A stretch of DNA of 41,296 bases from Bacillota bacterium (lineage in GTDB: Bacteria > Bacillota > Clostridia > Monoglobales > Firm-18). This document shows positions 16,756 through 25,025 of the stretch, one piece after another. The stretch spans positions 1-41,296 of the forward strand of contig JALOAJ010000021.1 in NCBI GenBank assembly GCA_023228885.1, in the 5' to 3' direction. The notes under the pieces were generated by a model. The model did not search any database. It had not been told where the DNA came from and saw nothing but the letters and a program-made list of their open reading frames with translations. The number at the start of each line of letters is the position of its first letter. Position 1 is the first letter of the stretch. A program made the translations under genes and the position numbers.

Positions 16756-17976
16756 ATGCATGAAATCATTGCCCTTCCGAACGGGCTTAGAGTTGTTATT
16801 GAGCAAATGCCTCACTTAAAGTCTGTTACCGCCGGGCTGTGGGTGGGTGCGGGCTCGTGCAGGGAATCAAGGGCGAATAACGGCATTTCGCACCTTATAG
16901 AGCATATGCTTTTTAAGGGCACCAAGCATAAAACGGCAAAACAAATTGCCGAAACGATAGACAACATAGGCGGACAGCTAAACGCATTTACAAGCAGAGA
17001 TTGCACTTGTTTTTATGCAAAATCGCTGTCCGACCGCTTAGACACAATCCTTGATGTTATATCCGATATGCTCTTTAACTCGCTTTTCGATATACGCGAC
17101 ATTGCACTTGAAAAAAGCGTTATATTAGAAGAAATAAGCATGTATGAGGACACATCGGAGGAGCTTGTGCACGACATTTTGATGGAGAAGTCATGGCGCA
17201 AAAACTCATTGGGATATCCAATATTGGGCGTTGCAAAATCGCTTGGGAAAATTGACCGTGATGAAATACTGCAATATCTGAACAACTATTACATTCCATC
17301 AAACAGCGTGCTTGCAATTGTGGGCAGCTTTGAAAAGGAACGCTTGCTTGAAATGGTGCAAACAAAGTTTGGCGGCTGGAAAAATAGCGACGCCAAAATC
17401 CGCCCATTGTCAAAGCCCAAATTTATACCGACAGAAACGCAAACGGTGAAAGATATAGAGCAAACGCATTTGTGCATCGGCTATAACACCATTGCGCGAG
17501 GTCATGCGCTCGACTATTCCCTTATGGTTGTCAACACAATTTTAGGCAGTGGAATGAGCAGCCGCCTTTTTCAAAAGATACGAGAAGACAGGGGGCTTGT
17601 GTATTCCATATATTCATATTTATCGATGTTTGCCAAAGCGGGGATGTTTACAATATACGCAGGCATGAACAGCGCTCGGGTTGACGAGGTTAAACAGCTG
17701 ATTTTTGATGAAACAAAAAGCCTTGCCAAAGACGGGATATCAAACGAGGATATACAAAAGTGTAAGGAGCAGCTAAAGGGCAACCTTATTTTGGGCTTGG
17801 AAAGCACCTCAAGCCGAATGCACAGCTATGGACAATCGCTGCTTTTAACAAATTCCATACGCACATCGGACGAAATGATAAAGCGGATAGATGCCGTCGA
17901 TGCAGAGAAAATTCATGCCGTTATTGAATCAACCTTTAATGAGCCTTCCGTTGCAATGGTGAAAAATAGCGCTTAA
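16756..17976 (+). CDS. M16 family zinc peptidase (YmxG/PqqL-like)
   Basis: Single-unit M16 (pitrilysin/insulinase-type) metallopeptidase of 406 residues. The inverted zinc motif HLIEH is at residues 46-50, with the third ligand expected in the later ALEKSVILEEISMYED helix. The C-terminal M16 partner domain contains GSGMSSRLFQKIREDRGLVYSIYSY, the conserved substrate-binding region. No signal peptide, so cytoplasmic. It follows pnp by 11 bp, the same order as pnp with the ymxG/mlpA-type peptidase in Bacillota, so co-transcription is expected. Confidence 0.93.
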   Translation: MHEIIALPNGLRVVIEQMPHLKSVTAGLWVGAGSCRESRANNGISHLIEHMLFKGTKHKTAKQIAETIDNIGGQLNAFTSRDCTCFYAKSLSDRLDTILDVISDMLFNSLFDIRDIALEKSVILEEISMYEDTSEELVHDILMEKSWRKNSLGYPILGVAKSLGKIDRDEILQYLNNYYIPSNSVLAIVGSFEKERLLEMVQTKFGGWKNSDAKIRPLSKPKFIPTETQTVKDIEQTHLCIGYNTIARGHALDYSLMVVNTILGSGMSSRLFQKIREDRGLVYSIYSYLSMFAKAGMFTIYAGMNSARVDEVKQLIFDETKSLAKDGISNEDIQKCKEQLKGNLILGLESTSSRMHSYGQSLLLTNSIRTSDEMIKRIDAVDAEKIHAVIESTFNEPSVAMVKNSA

Positions 17977-18003
17977 ATGCCAAACGCATGGTTAAAAAGA
18001 TAT

Positions 18004-18031
18004 AAAAAAAGGGGGAGACCCCCTTTTTTTT
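18004..18031. terminator. Bidirectional intrinsic terminator
   Basis: A7-GGGGG (18004-18015), loop AGA, CCCCC-T8 (18019-18031). It sits between two convergent genes, the M16 peptidase and the cysteine-rich protein, and has a T-tract on each strand, so it can end transcription from both sides. Confidence 0.9.
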
Positions 18032-18047
18032 GTTAAGGCTTATTGCT

Positions 18048-18866
18048 TTACTTACAGCAACATGGGTTATCATCATCAAATTCATTTTTTTGCGGAGGGA
18101 AAAATTCGTCAAGCGGAAAGCGAAGCGAATTAAACAAACCGCATGGGTCTTCCTCTGTTGCTGCAAGACATTCACGGGTAGGTACACAAAAATCAATTGC
18201 GGGAATTCTAAGCTGCACATTTCGTTCAATTTTGATTATTGTAAACAATCCTAATGTTACAAAAACAACCTTATCCTGTTCGCCCAGAATCAAATCATCG
18301 TGGAAGCATCTGCAAATATTGTCAGGCACGCCCGCCACTTCGCAGCAGCAACTGCAGTCGCAAGAACATGAGTCAACAACTTTGGCGCTTAGCGCTATTG
18401 GGTCCACCACTTCAACAATGGCATTGGGAAGGTTGTTTTTCTCCCACATTGTTGAAATTTGGCTGCCGGGGTCATATTTAGACGAGAACACCTTTGAGTT
18501 TCCTTCCGAACCGAATAAAATAACCTTTTTATCAAATGTAGCAAGCCCTTCAACTTCGGTGGGTCTTCCGACACCGGTGAATACATCAAGTATAATTTTA
18601 AAGAAGTATTTAATATCCACAGTAAAAAATCCACGGTTAAACGGAACGCTTTCAAGGTCTGAATATACCCAGATAACTTCCGCGCTTTTAACTTTTACAT
18701 TGATTGCCCTGTCAACCTTCTCCTGGGCGCACCGCGTCAATATAACGCGCACATCCTCAATGCAATCCCGCTCTCTGCAAGAATCATATACTTGATCGGT
18801 ATGGATACAAACACCGTCTTTAAAATCACCAAGTCTTCTGTCGCAGGCTTCGCGATTTTCCTTCAT
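18048..18866 (-). CDS. Cysteine-rich conserved hypothetical protein
   Basis: Function unknown. 272 residues with 19 cysteines: five in the first ~50 residues (including SCRERDC), six within SCSCDCSCCC in the middle, then ICRC, and a terminal CCC before the last lysine. The regions between look globular and beta-rich (FNRGFFTVDIKYFFKI, GLATFDKKVILFGSEGN). I recall similar proteins as conserved in Clostridia, but no named domain is assigned. No signal peptide or membrane segment. Start chosen at 18866, because GGGAGG stands just before it; the frame extends 5 codons further to 18881. The cysteine clusters suggest metal binding or disulfide cross-linking, for example in a spore or surface layer; that is inference only. 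Confidence 0.75.
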   Translation of the reverse strand: MKENREACDRRLGDFKDGVCIHTDQVYDSCRERDCIEDVRVILTRCAQEKVDRAINVKVKSAEVIWVYSDLESVPFNRGFFTVDIKYFFKIILDVFTGVGRPTEVEGLATFDKKVILFGSEGNSKVFSSKYDPGSQISTMWEKNNLPNAIVEVVDPIALSAKVVDSCSCDCSCCCEVAGVPDNICRCFHDDLILGEQDKVVFVTLGLFTIIKIERNVQLRIPAIDFCVPTRECLAATEEDPCGLFNSLRFPLDEFFPPQKNEFDDDNPCCCK

Positions 18867-19013
18867 ATTTATTCCTCCCATTTTTATTAAATACTGCTAT
18901 ATGCAGTTTTCAATATCATAATATGTATGCAGAGGATATGTGTGATTAAAAAGTGGAGCGGTTTCGCTAAGATGCAATTATTTTTGCAAAATTATAATGA
19001 TAACAGTTAAATT

Positions 19014-19235
19014 TTAAAACAACTCCACAAACCATGTTACAATTCCGCCGACAATAAAACCAGCGGCAAACCATATTTTCGGCATGTTAAGCATAACCTT
19101 TCTAACCGAAAGACCTGCTACCGTTATTCCCAAACCTTGCGAAAGCAAAAGAGGCTTGACAAAACCGCCTTTCATAAGCATTATGGCACAAAAACCATAG
19201 CATATGCCGAGCAAAATGCTTTTAACTGTTTCCAT
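19014..19235 (-). CDS. Small membrane protein of unknown function
   Basis: 73-residue hydrophobic protein with two or three predicted membrane segments (about 5-22, 28-45 and 52-72). No recognised domain. The start is credible: AAGGAATG stands about 6 nt before the ATG, and the gene begins 4 bp after the stop of the SLH-GH18 gene, indicating one transcript and likely translational coupling. A role connected with that envelope protein is possible, but nothing in the sequence demonstrates it. Confidence 0.65.
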   Translation of the reverse strand: METVKSILLGICYGFCAIMLMKGGFVKPLLLSQGLGITVAGLSVRKVMLNMPKIWFAAGFIVGGIVTWFVELF

Positions 19236-19239
19236 ATTA

Positions 19240-20829
19240 TCATTCCTTTATTTCGTTATTTATAAATTCCCATATGCTTGAGTTTGCAAAATCCTTGCTC
19301 CAAGATGCAATCCCCGCAAGGTTATATTTTTTTGTAAGCGCAATTCTGTTTTTTATGGAAGTTTCGTCCTCCAGCCATATTTCAAACAACACTCCGTTGG
19401 TTTCCCAGCTTGCATAGTTTTGCCCTGTGCTCTCGTCATAAACAGCATTGACGTCATTTTCATCAAGCACATTTTGCGCCGTTTGCATGCCTATTGCACT
19501 TGTTTTAATCACTTTGCCGTTTTGCGATTGCCAAAGGCGGGTGTAAAACGGAATTCCCAATATCAACTTTTCGGCGGGAACCTCCTCCAGCGTTTTCAAA
19601 ACAGCATCCTCAACCCATTTCAAATCGCCCACACTGCCTGCCTTTTGGCTTGAAGCGCCGTTTTGGTCATACGCCATAAGCGCTACATAGTCGGCATACT
19701 TTGCTATTTCCGCCCTGTCATAGCACATAGACCATGTTCCACCCATCGGCGAATATTTGGTTACATCAACAGATAAAACCGCTCCCGTATCCCTCATCAT
19801 TTCGCCCATTTCCTTGACAAATTGAGTATATATGTCTTTATCTTCAACCAGCATATTTTCAAAATCCATATTTATACCGTCAAGGCTGTACTTATCTATC
19901 ATTTTTCGCATGAGCTCTATGGCGGATTTCCTTGCGGCATCGTCATTTAAAAAACCGCTGTTATTCCTTGGCGAAAAGTCGTTTGACTTAAAAAGCGCCC
20001 ACACTTTATACCCCTTTTTATGGGCATCTTTTATATATTGTTCATTTCCGATATCCTGTAAGTAATAAATGTTATCTCCATCAAGCTTATATTCATATGG
20101 GGCGGGTTTTTCATCCGAAAAACTGCGTATTCTAAACCAAGTGGGAGATACAACATTTAGCCCATCCATTAATGCGCCGGTGTCCGTTATGCCTGTTTTT
20201 GAAAGATGATGCCATGTCAAATTGATTTTTTCTAAGACAGGCGTTTCAAACTCAATTCCCAACATCCGTGCAATAATTGTTGCGGCTTCGCCCCTGGTGG
20301 CAGGGTTTTTCGGGTTAAAACTGCCGTCCTCATACCCGTTAATTATTTTGTTTTCAACCGCTGCACACACCTCGTTGTAATATATATACCCCTCGTCAAT
20401 GTCAGTAAAATCGGCTCTGCCGCCCTTTAGCTCCAGCGCTCTGACAACCATCAGCACAATTTCTTCTCGTTTAATATTGTTTTCAGGCAGCAAATTGCCA
20501 AATTCATCCCCCAACACTATCCCTTTTTGTTTTGCAAAGCTTGCAATATCATAATACCACGAACCGTGTGAAACATCAACAAAACTTTTATCGCCCGGCG
20601 GGAAATCCGCCTCTTTGTAAACGGCGCGTATAAGTAGCGCAAGAAATTCTATTCTCTTGATATCGTCAGCAAGATTGGCGTTGCCGTTATCATCACCTTT
20701 AAAAATTCCCAAATCAAAAAGCGAAAGCGCATATTTTTCTGCCCAATGCCCCTTAGCATCACTAAATGCAAAGGCATTAACCGATATTAAAGCGAGTATA
20801 ATAATAATTGCAACTGCTTTTTTACCCAT
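19240..20829 (-). CDS. SLH-domain glycoside hydrolase family 18 protein
   Basis: Secreted, surface-attached protein of 529 residues. An N-terminal signal peptide is likely to be cleaved after NAFA (residue 21). Three S-layer homology repeats follow (about 22-65, 85-125 and 140-190), which would bind secondary cell-wall polymer. The rest is a GH18 domain related to the YaaH spore-germination hydrolases. It has the catalytic motif DGINMDFEN at 317-325, with E324 as the expected acid, and later YDQNG and FYTRLWQ blocks. The likely substrate is peptidoglycan or a chitin-like glycan. A role in envelope remodelling or spore cortex lysis is possible. It heads a two-gene operon with the 73-residue membrane protein. 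Confidence 0.9.
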   Translation of the reverse strand: MGKKAVAIIIILALISVNAFAFSDAKGHWAEKYALSLFDLGIFKGDDNGNANLADDIKRIEFLALLIRAVYKEADFPPGDKSFVDVSHGSWYYDIASFAKQKGIVLGDEFGNLLPENNIKREEIVLMVVRALELKGGRADFTDIDEGYIYYNEVCAAVENKIINGYEDGSFNPKNPATRGEAATIIARMLGIEFETPVLEKINLTWHHLSKTGITDTGALMDGLNVVSPTWFRIRSFSDEKPAPYEYKLDGDNIYYLQDIGNEQYIKDAHKKGYKVWALFKSNDFSPRNNSGFLNDDAARKSAIELMRKMIDKYSLDGINMDFENMLVEDKDIYTQFVKEMGEMMRDTGAVLSVDVTKYSPMGGTWSMCYDRAEIAKYADYVALMAYDQNGASSQKAGSVGDLKWVEDAVLKTLEEVPAEKLILGIPFYTRLWQSQNGKVIKTSAIGMQTAQNVLDENDVNAVYDESTGQNYASWETNGVLFEIWLEDETSIKNRIALTKKYNLAGIASWSKDFANSSIWEFINNEIKE

Positions 20830-20848
20830 GCAAGTTACATCCTTTCCA

Positions 20849-20915
20849 GCCGAAGGGCTAATACGGTTGACAAACGGCTTAAATCGACCGATTGCTCCGT
20901 TCTTCCATTATAACA
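20849..20915 (-). promoter_or_regulatory. Extended -10 promoter and leader of the SLH-GH18 gene
   Basis: On the minus strand an extended -10, TGT-TATAAT (TATAAT at 20907-20912), stands upstream of a leader of about 70 nt. The leader is clearly more GC-rich than its surroundings and contains the hairpin AGCC-CTTC-GGCT (20849-20860). No strong -35 was found. The leader might be a regulatory RNA; I could not match it to a riboswitch class with confidence. Confidence 0.45.
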
Positions 20916-20989
20916 GAAATTTCGACATTTTTGTTTTACAATTTAATTAAAAAGGGGGTTTAAAACCTAAAAAATTTTTTAAAAAATGA

Positions 20990-21018
20990 TTGACAAAAAA
21001 ATATTCCCGTGATAAAAT
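20990..21018 (+). promoter_or_regulatory. Promoter of the zinc-responsive operon
   Basis: TTGACA at 20990-20995, 17-bp spacer, TAAAAT at 21013-21018. The -10 overlaps the left edge of the ArsR/SmtB operator, so repressor binding would block RNA polymerase. Confidence 0.85.
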
Positions 21019-21049
21019 GAACGCATGAACAAGTATTCATGCGTTCATT
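21016..21049. promoter_or_regulatory. ArsR/SmtB-type operator
   Basis: Perfect inverted repeat with 14-bp arms (21016-21029 and 21036-21049) and a 6-bp centre. It contains TGAA...TTCA half sites like those of SmtB/CzrA operators. It lies between the -10 and the start codon of the ArsR gene, fitting autorepression. Confidence 0.85.
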
Positions 21050-21065
21050 GAATGGGGGCTGCGAA

Positions 21066-21377
21066 ATGATGGATGAAAAGCATCCGTTAGTGCCAAACGA
21101 TGAAATAATATACGATATGGCAGAGCTTTTTAAAATTTTTGGCGATACAACAAGGATAAAGATTTTATGCGCTTTGTTTTTGAAAGAAATGTGTGTGTCG
21201 GAAATCACCGAGGAAGTTGGTATGACGCAATCCGCCGTTTCGCATCAACTGAGAATTTTGCGGCATTTTCGCCTTGTTTTGTTGCGGAGAAAAGGGCGGC
21301 TTTCATACTATTCCATAGGGGATAACCATGTTAAAAAGATATTTTTAATGGCCATGGAGCATACTCAAGAACCGTAA
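21066..21377 (+). CDS. ArsR/SmtB-family zinc-sensing repressor
   Basis: 103-residue winged-helix repressor that should leave DNA when metal binds. The recognition helix region is MTQSAVSHQLRILRHFRLV. The C-terminal helix carries D86, H88, H99 and E102, spaced exactly like the alpha-5 zinc ligands of SmtB (Asp, His, His, Glu). No CxC motif of ArsR/CadC type is present, so zinc (or cobalt) is a better guess than arsenite or lead. The frame is open from 21039, but that start lies inside the operator; ATG at 21066 follows GGGGGC. It is followed by the metal-transport ATPase. Confidence 0.9.
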   Translation: MMDEKHPLVPNDEIIYDMAELFKIFGDTTRIKILCALFLKEMCVSEITEEVGMTQSAVSHQLRILRHFRLVLLRRKGRLSYYSIGDNHVKKIFLMAMEHTQEP

Positions 21378-21429
21378 GGTTTTAAATTTTAATGTGATTT
21401 TGTGAGCCTAAAGGGCAAGGGGGGTTAAT

Positions 21430-23268
21430 ATGTTTGAAGCGTGTTGTGGAAAGGAACTCGAAAAAACCAAAGATATGCAACTTGTTATGCTTATTACCCG
21501 TCTTATTTTATCGGGCGGCGTATTTGCGCTTGCCTTTTTAACTGGCAAAAATTTTTATTTGTTCATTGCAAGTTATATGCTGTCCGGGTTGGATATTTTA
21601 TATAAAGCAATAAAAAACATATTTAAAGGCGAATTGTTTGACGAAAATTTTTTAATGGCTCTTGCAACGGTTGGGGCTTTTATAATCGGGGATTATCCCG
21701 AAGGCGCCGCGGTGATGCTGTTTTTCCAAGCGGGGGAGCTGCTGCAGGAAATATCGGTGGGAAAATCTCGTAAGGCAATAAAATCGCTTATAAACATTTT
21801 GCCCGAATACGCAACATTGCCTGACGGCACAAGGGTTGCACCGGAAAGCGTGTCGGCAGGGGATGAGATAATTGTAACGGCAGGCGAAAAAATACCGTTG
21901 GACGGTGAAATTATCAAGGGCGCGGCGCATGTGGATGTGTCGGCGCTTACCGGAGAGCCGATGCTTAAAGATTTGTCCCGCGGGGATGCCGTATTAAACG
22001 GTTTTATTTGTCAAAACGGCGTGCTTACAATTAAGGTAACAAAGCCGTATGACGACTCGGCGGCGGTTAAAATTTTAAAACTGACCGAGCAGGCGGTTGA
22101 ACGAAAATCACAAACAGAGCGGTTTATAACTCGGTTTGCAAAGGTATATACGCCAGCCGTAACAGCCACGGCGCTTTTGATAGCAACTTTGCCGCCAATA
22201 TTTTTTCATGAAGAATTTACAAAGTGGATATACAAAGCCTTTGTATTTTTAGTTGTATCATGCCCTTGCGCGCTTGTAATTTCAATACCGTTGGGGTTTT
22301 TCGGCGGAATAGGCAGAGCCTCAAAGCAGGGAATACTCATTAAGGGCAGCAATTATTTGGATTTGCTGGCAAAGGCTAATGCCGTTGTGTTTGATAAAAC
22401 AGGAACGCTCACCAAAGGAACGCTAAGCATTAAACAAATAAACGAAAAGGTAAACGGTCTGCTTGAAATTGCGGCATATGCAGAGTTTTATTCCAACCAT
22501 CCCATGGCAAAAGCCATTGTAGAGGCATACGGCGCCGAAATAGACGCAACAAGGATATCCGATTATGTTGAAACCGCCGGAATGGGCGTGACGGCAAAGG
22601 TTGACGGAATAAGCGTTGCAGCAGGCAATGATAAATTTATCAAAGGCGCCGAAACAACCGAAGGCGGCGTTATTCATTTTTCAATTGACGGAAAATATGC
22701 GGGAAATATAACCTTTACAGATGAAATAAAGCCGGAAGCAACAAAAGCTGTCGAAGATTTGCACAAGCTTGGAATAAAGAAAACCGCCATTTTAACCGGC
22801 GATAACGAAAGTTCCGGCAGTTGGGTTGCAAGCAGCGTGGGTATTGACAAGGCGCATTACTCTATGCTGCCGCAAGACAAACTAAATGAAATCGAAAAGA
22901 TTAAAAAGCAGGGCGTAACGGTGTATGTGGGGGACGGAATAAACGACTCTCCGGCGCTTGCGCTTGCGGATGTCGGTGTGGCAATGGGCGGTTTGGGCAG
23001 TGATGCGGCAATAGAGGCGGCGGATGCCGTTATAATGTCCGACTCTCTTGCAAAGTTGCCGCTTGCAGTAAAAATAGCAAGAATGACGCACAAAACGGTG
23101 TGGCAAAATATTATACTTTCAATCGGCATTAAAGTTTTGGTAATGGCGCTTGCAACAATGGGGAAGGCATCCATGTGGCATGCGGTGTTTGCAGATGTTG
23201 GGGTTGCGCTTATCGCAATTTTAAATACAACAAAATTGTTAATGGGGGGAAATAAAAGATGGCAATGA
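21430..23268 (+). CDS. P1B-type heavy-metal-transporting ATPase (Zn/Cd/Pb class)
   Basis: Membrane efflux pump of 612 residues. It has the transmembrane metal site CPC (278-280), the phosphorylation motif DKTGTLTKG (D322), the actuator LTGEP (173-177), SNHPMAKA in the nucleotide domain, and GDGINDSPAL in the hinge. The final membrane region has the DVGVALIAILN block with the conserved aspartate of Zn/Cd pumps. It lacks the usual N-terminal HMA metal-binding domain; only a short FEACCGKE stretch precedes the first helix. It is controlled by the adjacent SmtB-like repressor. Its stop codon (23266-23268) lies within the start region of leuC, so the genes overlap. Confidence 0.93.
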   Translation: MFEACCGKELEKTKDMQLVMLITRLILSGGVFALAFLTGKNFYLFIASYMLSGLDILYKAIKNIFKGELFDENFLMALATVGAFIIGDYPEGAAVMLFFQAGELLQEISVGKSRKAIKSLINILPEYATLPDGTRVAPESVSAGDEIIVTAGEKIPLDGEIIKGAAHVDVSALTGEPMLKDLSRGDAVLNGFICQNGVLTIKVTKPYDDSAAVKILKLTEQAVERKSQTERFITRFAKVYTPAVTATALLIATLPPIFFHEEFTKWIYKAFVFLVVSCPCALVISIPLGFFGGIGRASKQGILIKGSNYLDLLAKANAVVFDKTGTLTKGTLSIKQINEKVNGLLEIAAYAEFYSNHPMAKAIVEAYGAEIDATRISDYVETAGMGVTAKVDGISVAAGNDKFIKGAETTEGGVIHFSIDGKYAGNITFTDEIKPEATKAVEDLHKLGIKKTAILTGDNESSGSWVASSVGIDKAHYSMLPQDKLNEIEKIKKQGVTVYVGDGINDSPALALADVGVAMGGLGSDAAIEAADAVIMSDSLAKLPLAVKIARMTHKTVWQNIILSIGIKVLVMALATMGKASMWHAVFADVGVALIAILNTTKLLMGGNKRWQ

Positions 23269-24521
23269 CAATGACGCAAAAAATACTTGCAAATCATTCA
23301 GGCAACAAGGTCGTTAAGGCGGGCGAGCTTATAACGGCGCGGCTTGATATGGTGTTGGGGAACGACATCACATCGCCGCTGGCAATACAGGAATTTAAAA
23401 AGATTGGTATCAAAAAAGTGTTTGATAATGAAAAAATCGCACTTGTTCCGGACCATTTTTGCCCTAATAAAGACATAAAGTCGGCAGAGCAGGTAAAAAT
23501 AGTTCGTGAGTTTGCAAAGGAATACGGCATAAAAAATTATTTTGAAGTGGGGCAAATGGGCATTGAACATGCATTGTTGCCGGAAAAAGGCTTGGTAACG
23601 GCGGGGGATGTTGTTATAGGCGCCGATTCTCACACCTGCACCTACGGCGCGTTGGGCGCTTTTTCAACAGGAATAGGCAGTACCGACATGGCGGCAGGAA
23701 TGGCGGCGGGCGAGCTTTGGTTTAAAGTGCCGGACGCAATAAAGGTTGTGCTAAAGGGCGCTCCGAAAGGCTATATAAGCGGAAAGGATATAATACTTCA
23801 CCTGATAGGCAAAATCGGCGTTGACGGCGCGCGGTACATGTCGCTTGAATTTAGCGGTGATGCGATTGGGCATTTAACAATGGACGACCGATTTACCATT
23901 GCCAACATGGCGATTGAGGCAGGGGCGAAAAACGGCATTTTCCCTGTCGATGATAAAACGCTAAGCTACATTAAAGAACATTCCGTAAAACCGTATAAAG
24001 TATTTGAGGCGGACAGCGATGCCGTTTATTCATCAGAGATTGTAATAGATGTGTCACAGCTTGAATACACCGTTGCGTGCCCTCATTTGCCCTCCAATAC
24101 AAAGCCTGCATCAAGCTTGGGAGATATAAAAATAGACCAGGTTGTTATAGGCTCTTGCACAAACGGAAGGATTGGCGACTTGCGGGTTGCGGCGAAAATT
24201 TTAAAGGGCAAAAAAGTGGCGGACGGCGTTCGGTGCATAGTTTTCCCTGCCACCCAAAAAATATATCTGCAAGCTATTGAGGAAGGCTTAGTACAAGCAA
24301 TGGTTGAAAGCGGCGTTGCGGTCAGCACGCCAACCTGCGGTCCGTGCCTTGGCGGGCATATGGGCATTCTTGCAAGCGGCGAGCGGTGCGTTTCTACAAC
24401 GAACAGAAATTTTGTCGGCAGAATGGGTCATGTTGACAGCGAGGTTTACCTTGCAAGCCCTGCCGTTGCGGCGGCATCTGCCATAACAGGTAAAATATCA
24501 ATACCGGAGGAGGTAGTATAA
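23259..24521 (+). CDS. leuC: 3-isopropylmalate dehydratase large subunit
   Basis: [4Fe-4S] aconitase-family enzyme of leucine synthesis that isomerises 2- and 3-isopropylmalate with LeuD. 420 residues, the shorter bacterial/archaeal LeuC type. Cluster ligands are visible in VIGSCTNGR (about 296-304) and CGPCLGG (about 359-365), with DSHTCTYGALGAFSTGIGSTDMA near 125. ATG at 23259 has GGGGGGA 8 nt upstream and overlaps the ATPase gene by 10 bp; a second in-frame ATG at 23265 makes an ATGA overlap. There is no visible separate promoter, so it is probably read from the zinc operon. Similar enzymes also act on citramalate, so the exact substrate could differ. Confidence 0.93.
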   Translation: MAMTMTQKILANHSGNKVVKAGELITARLDMVLGNDITSPLAIQEFKKIGIKKVFDNEKIALVPDHFCPNKDIKSAEQVKIVREFAKEYGIKNYFEVGQMGIEHALLPEKGLVTAGDVVIGADSHTCTYGALGAFSTGIGSTDMAAGMAAGELWFKVPDAIKVVLKGAPKGYISGKDIILHLIGKIGVDGARYMSLEFSGDAIGHLTMDDRFTIANMAIEAGAKNGIFPVDDKTLSYIKEHSVKPYKVFEADSDAVYSSEIVIDVSQLEYTVACPHLPSNTKPASSLGDIKIDQVVIGSCTNGRIGDLRVAAKILKGKKVADGVRCIVFPATQKIYLQAIEEGLVQAMVESGVAVSTPTCGPCLGGHMGILASGERCVSTTNRNFVGRMGHVDSEVYLASPAVAAASAITGKISIPEEVV

Positions 24522-25025
24522 ATGATTTTAAAAGGCAAGGTACACATTTTTGCTGATAATGTTGACACCGATGTAATTATTCCGGCGCGGTATCTGAACA
24601 CAATAGACCCAAAGGAGCTTGCAAAGCATTGCATGATTGATATTGATGAAAAGTTTGCCAAAAATGTTTCGCAAGGGGATATTATGGTTGCGGGTTATAA
24701 TTTCGGTTGCGGCTCGTCAAGGGAGCACGCCCCGATTGCCATTAAAGGCAGCGGCATTTCTTGTGTTATAGCGCGTTCGTTTGCGCGGATTTTTTATCGA
24801 AACGCAATCAACATAGGGCTTCCCATTTTAGAATGCGATGAAATTTTGGACGAAATAAACAGCAAGGATGAGCTTGAGGTTAATCTTTCGACGGGCGTTA
24901 TCTTAAATAAAACAACCGGCAAAAGCTATTCCTCCGAACCGTTTCCGAAGTTTATGCAAGAAATTATCGAGGCAGGCGGCGAGATAGCCTATATTAAAGA
25001 AAAAATGAAGGAAGTGCAAGCATAA
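24522..25025 (+). CDS. leuD: 3-isopropylmalate dehydratase small subunit
   Basis: 167 residues, the swivelling-domain partner of LeuC. Conserved blocks are DNVDTDVIIPARYLN, the active-site loop NFGCGSSREHAP, and VIARSFARIFYRNAINIGLP. It starts directly after the leuC stop (no gap) with GGAGG just upstream, and its last base overlaps the leuB start. The adjacent, equally short LeuC supports a two-subunit enzyme of the LeuC/LeuD (or homoaconitase/citraconate-like) type. Confidence 0.94.
   Translation: MILKGKVHIFADNVDTDVIIPARYLNTIDPKELAKHCMIDIDEKFAKNVSQGDIMVAGYNFGCGSSREHAPIAIKGSGISCVIARSFARIFYRNAINIGLPILECDEILDEINSKDELEVNLSTGVILNKTTGKSYSSEPFPKFMQEIIEAGGEIAYIKEKMKEVQA

Noticed and set aside
18043..18795. 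250-codon plus-strand frame
   Set aside because: Antisense to the cysteine-rich protein, which has a good ribosome binding site and family-like text; the plus frame is Ser/Thr-rich noise starting inside the terminator region.
20830..20915. Cyclic di-GMP or cyclic di-AMP riboswitch before the SLH-GH18 gene
   Set aside because: The conserved core strings of GEMM-I (GACGCAAAGCC-like) and ydaO-type elements are not present; only a generic structured leader can be claimed.
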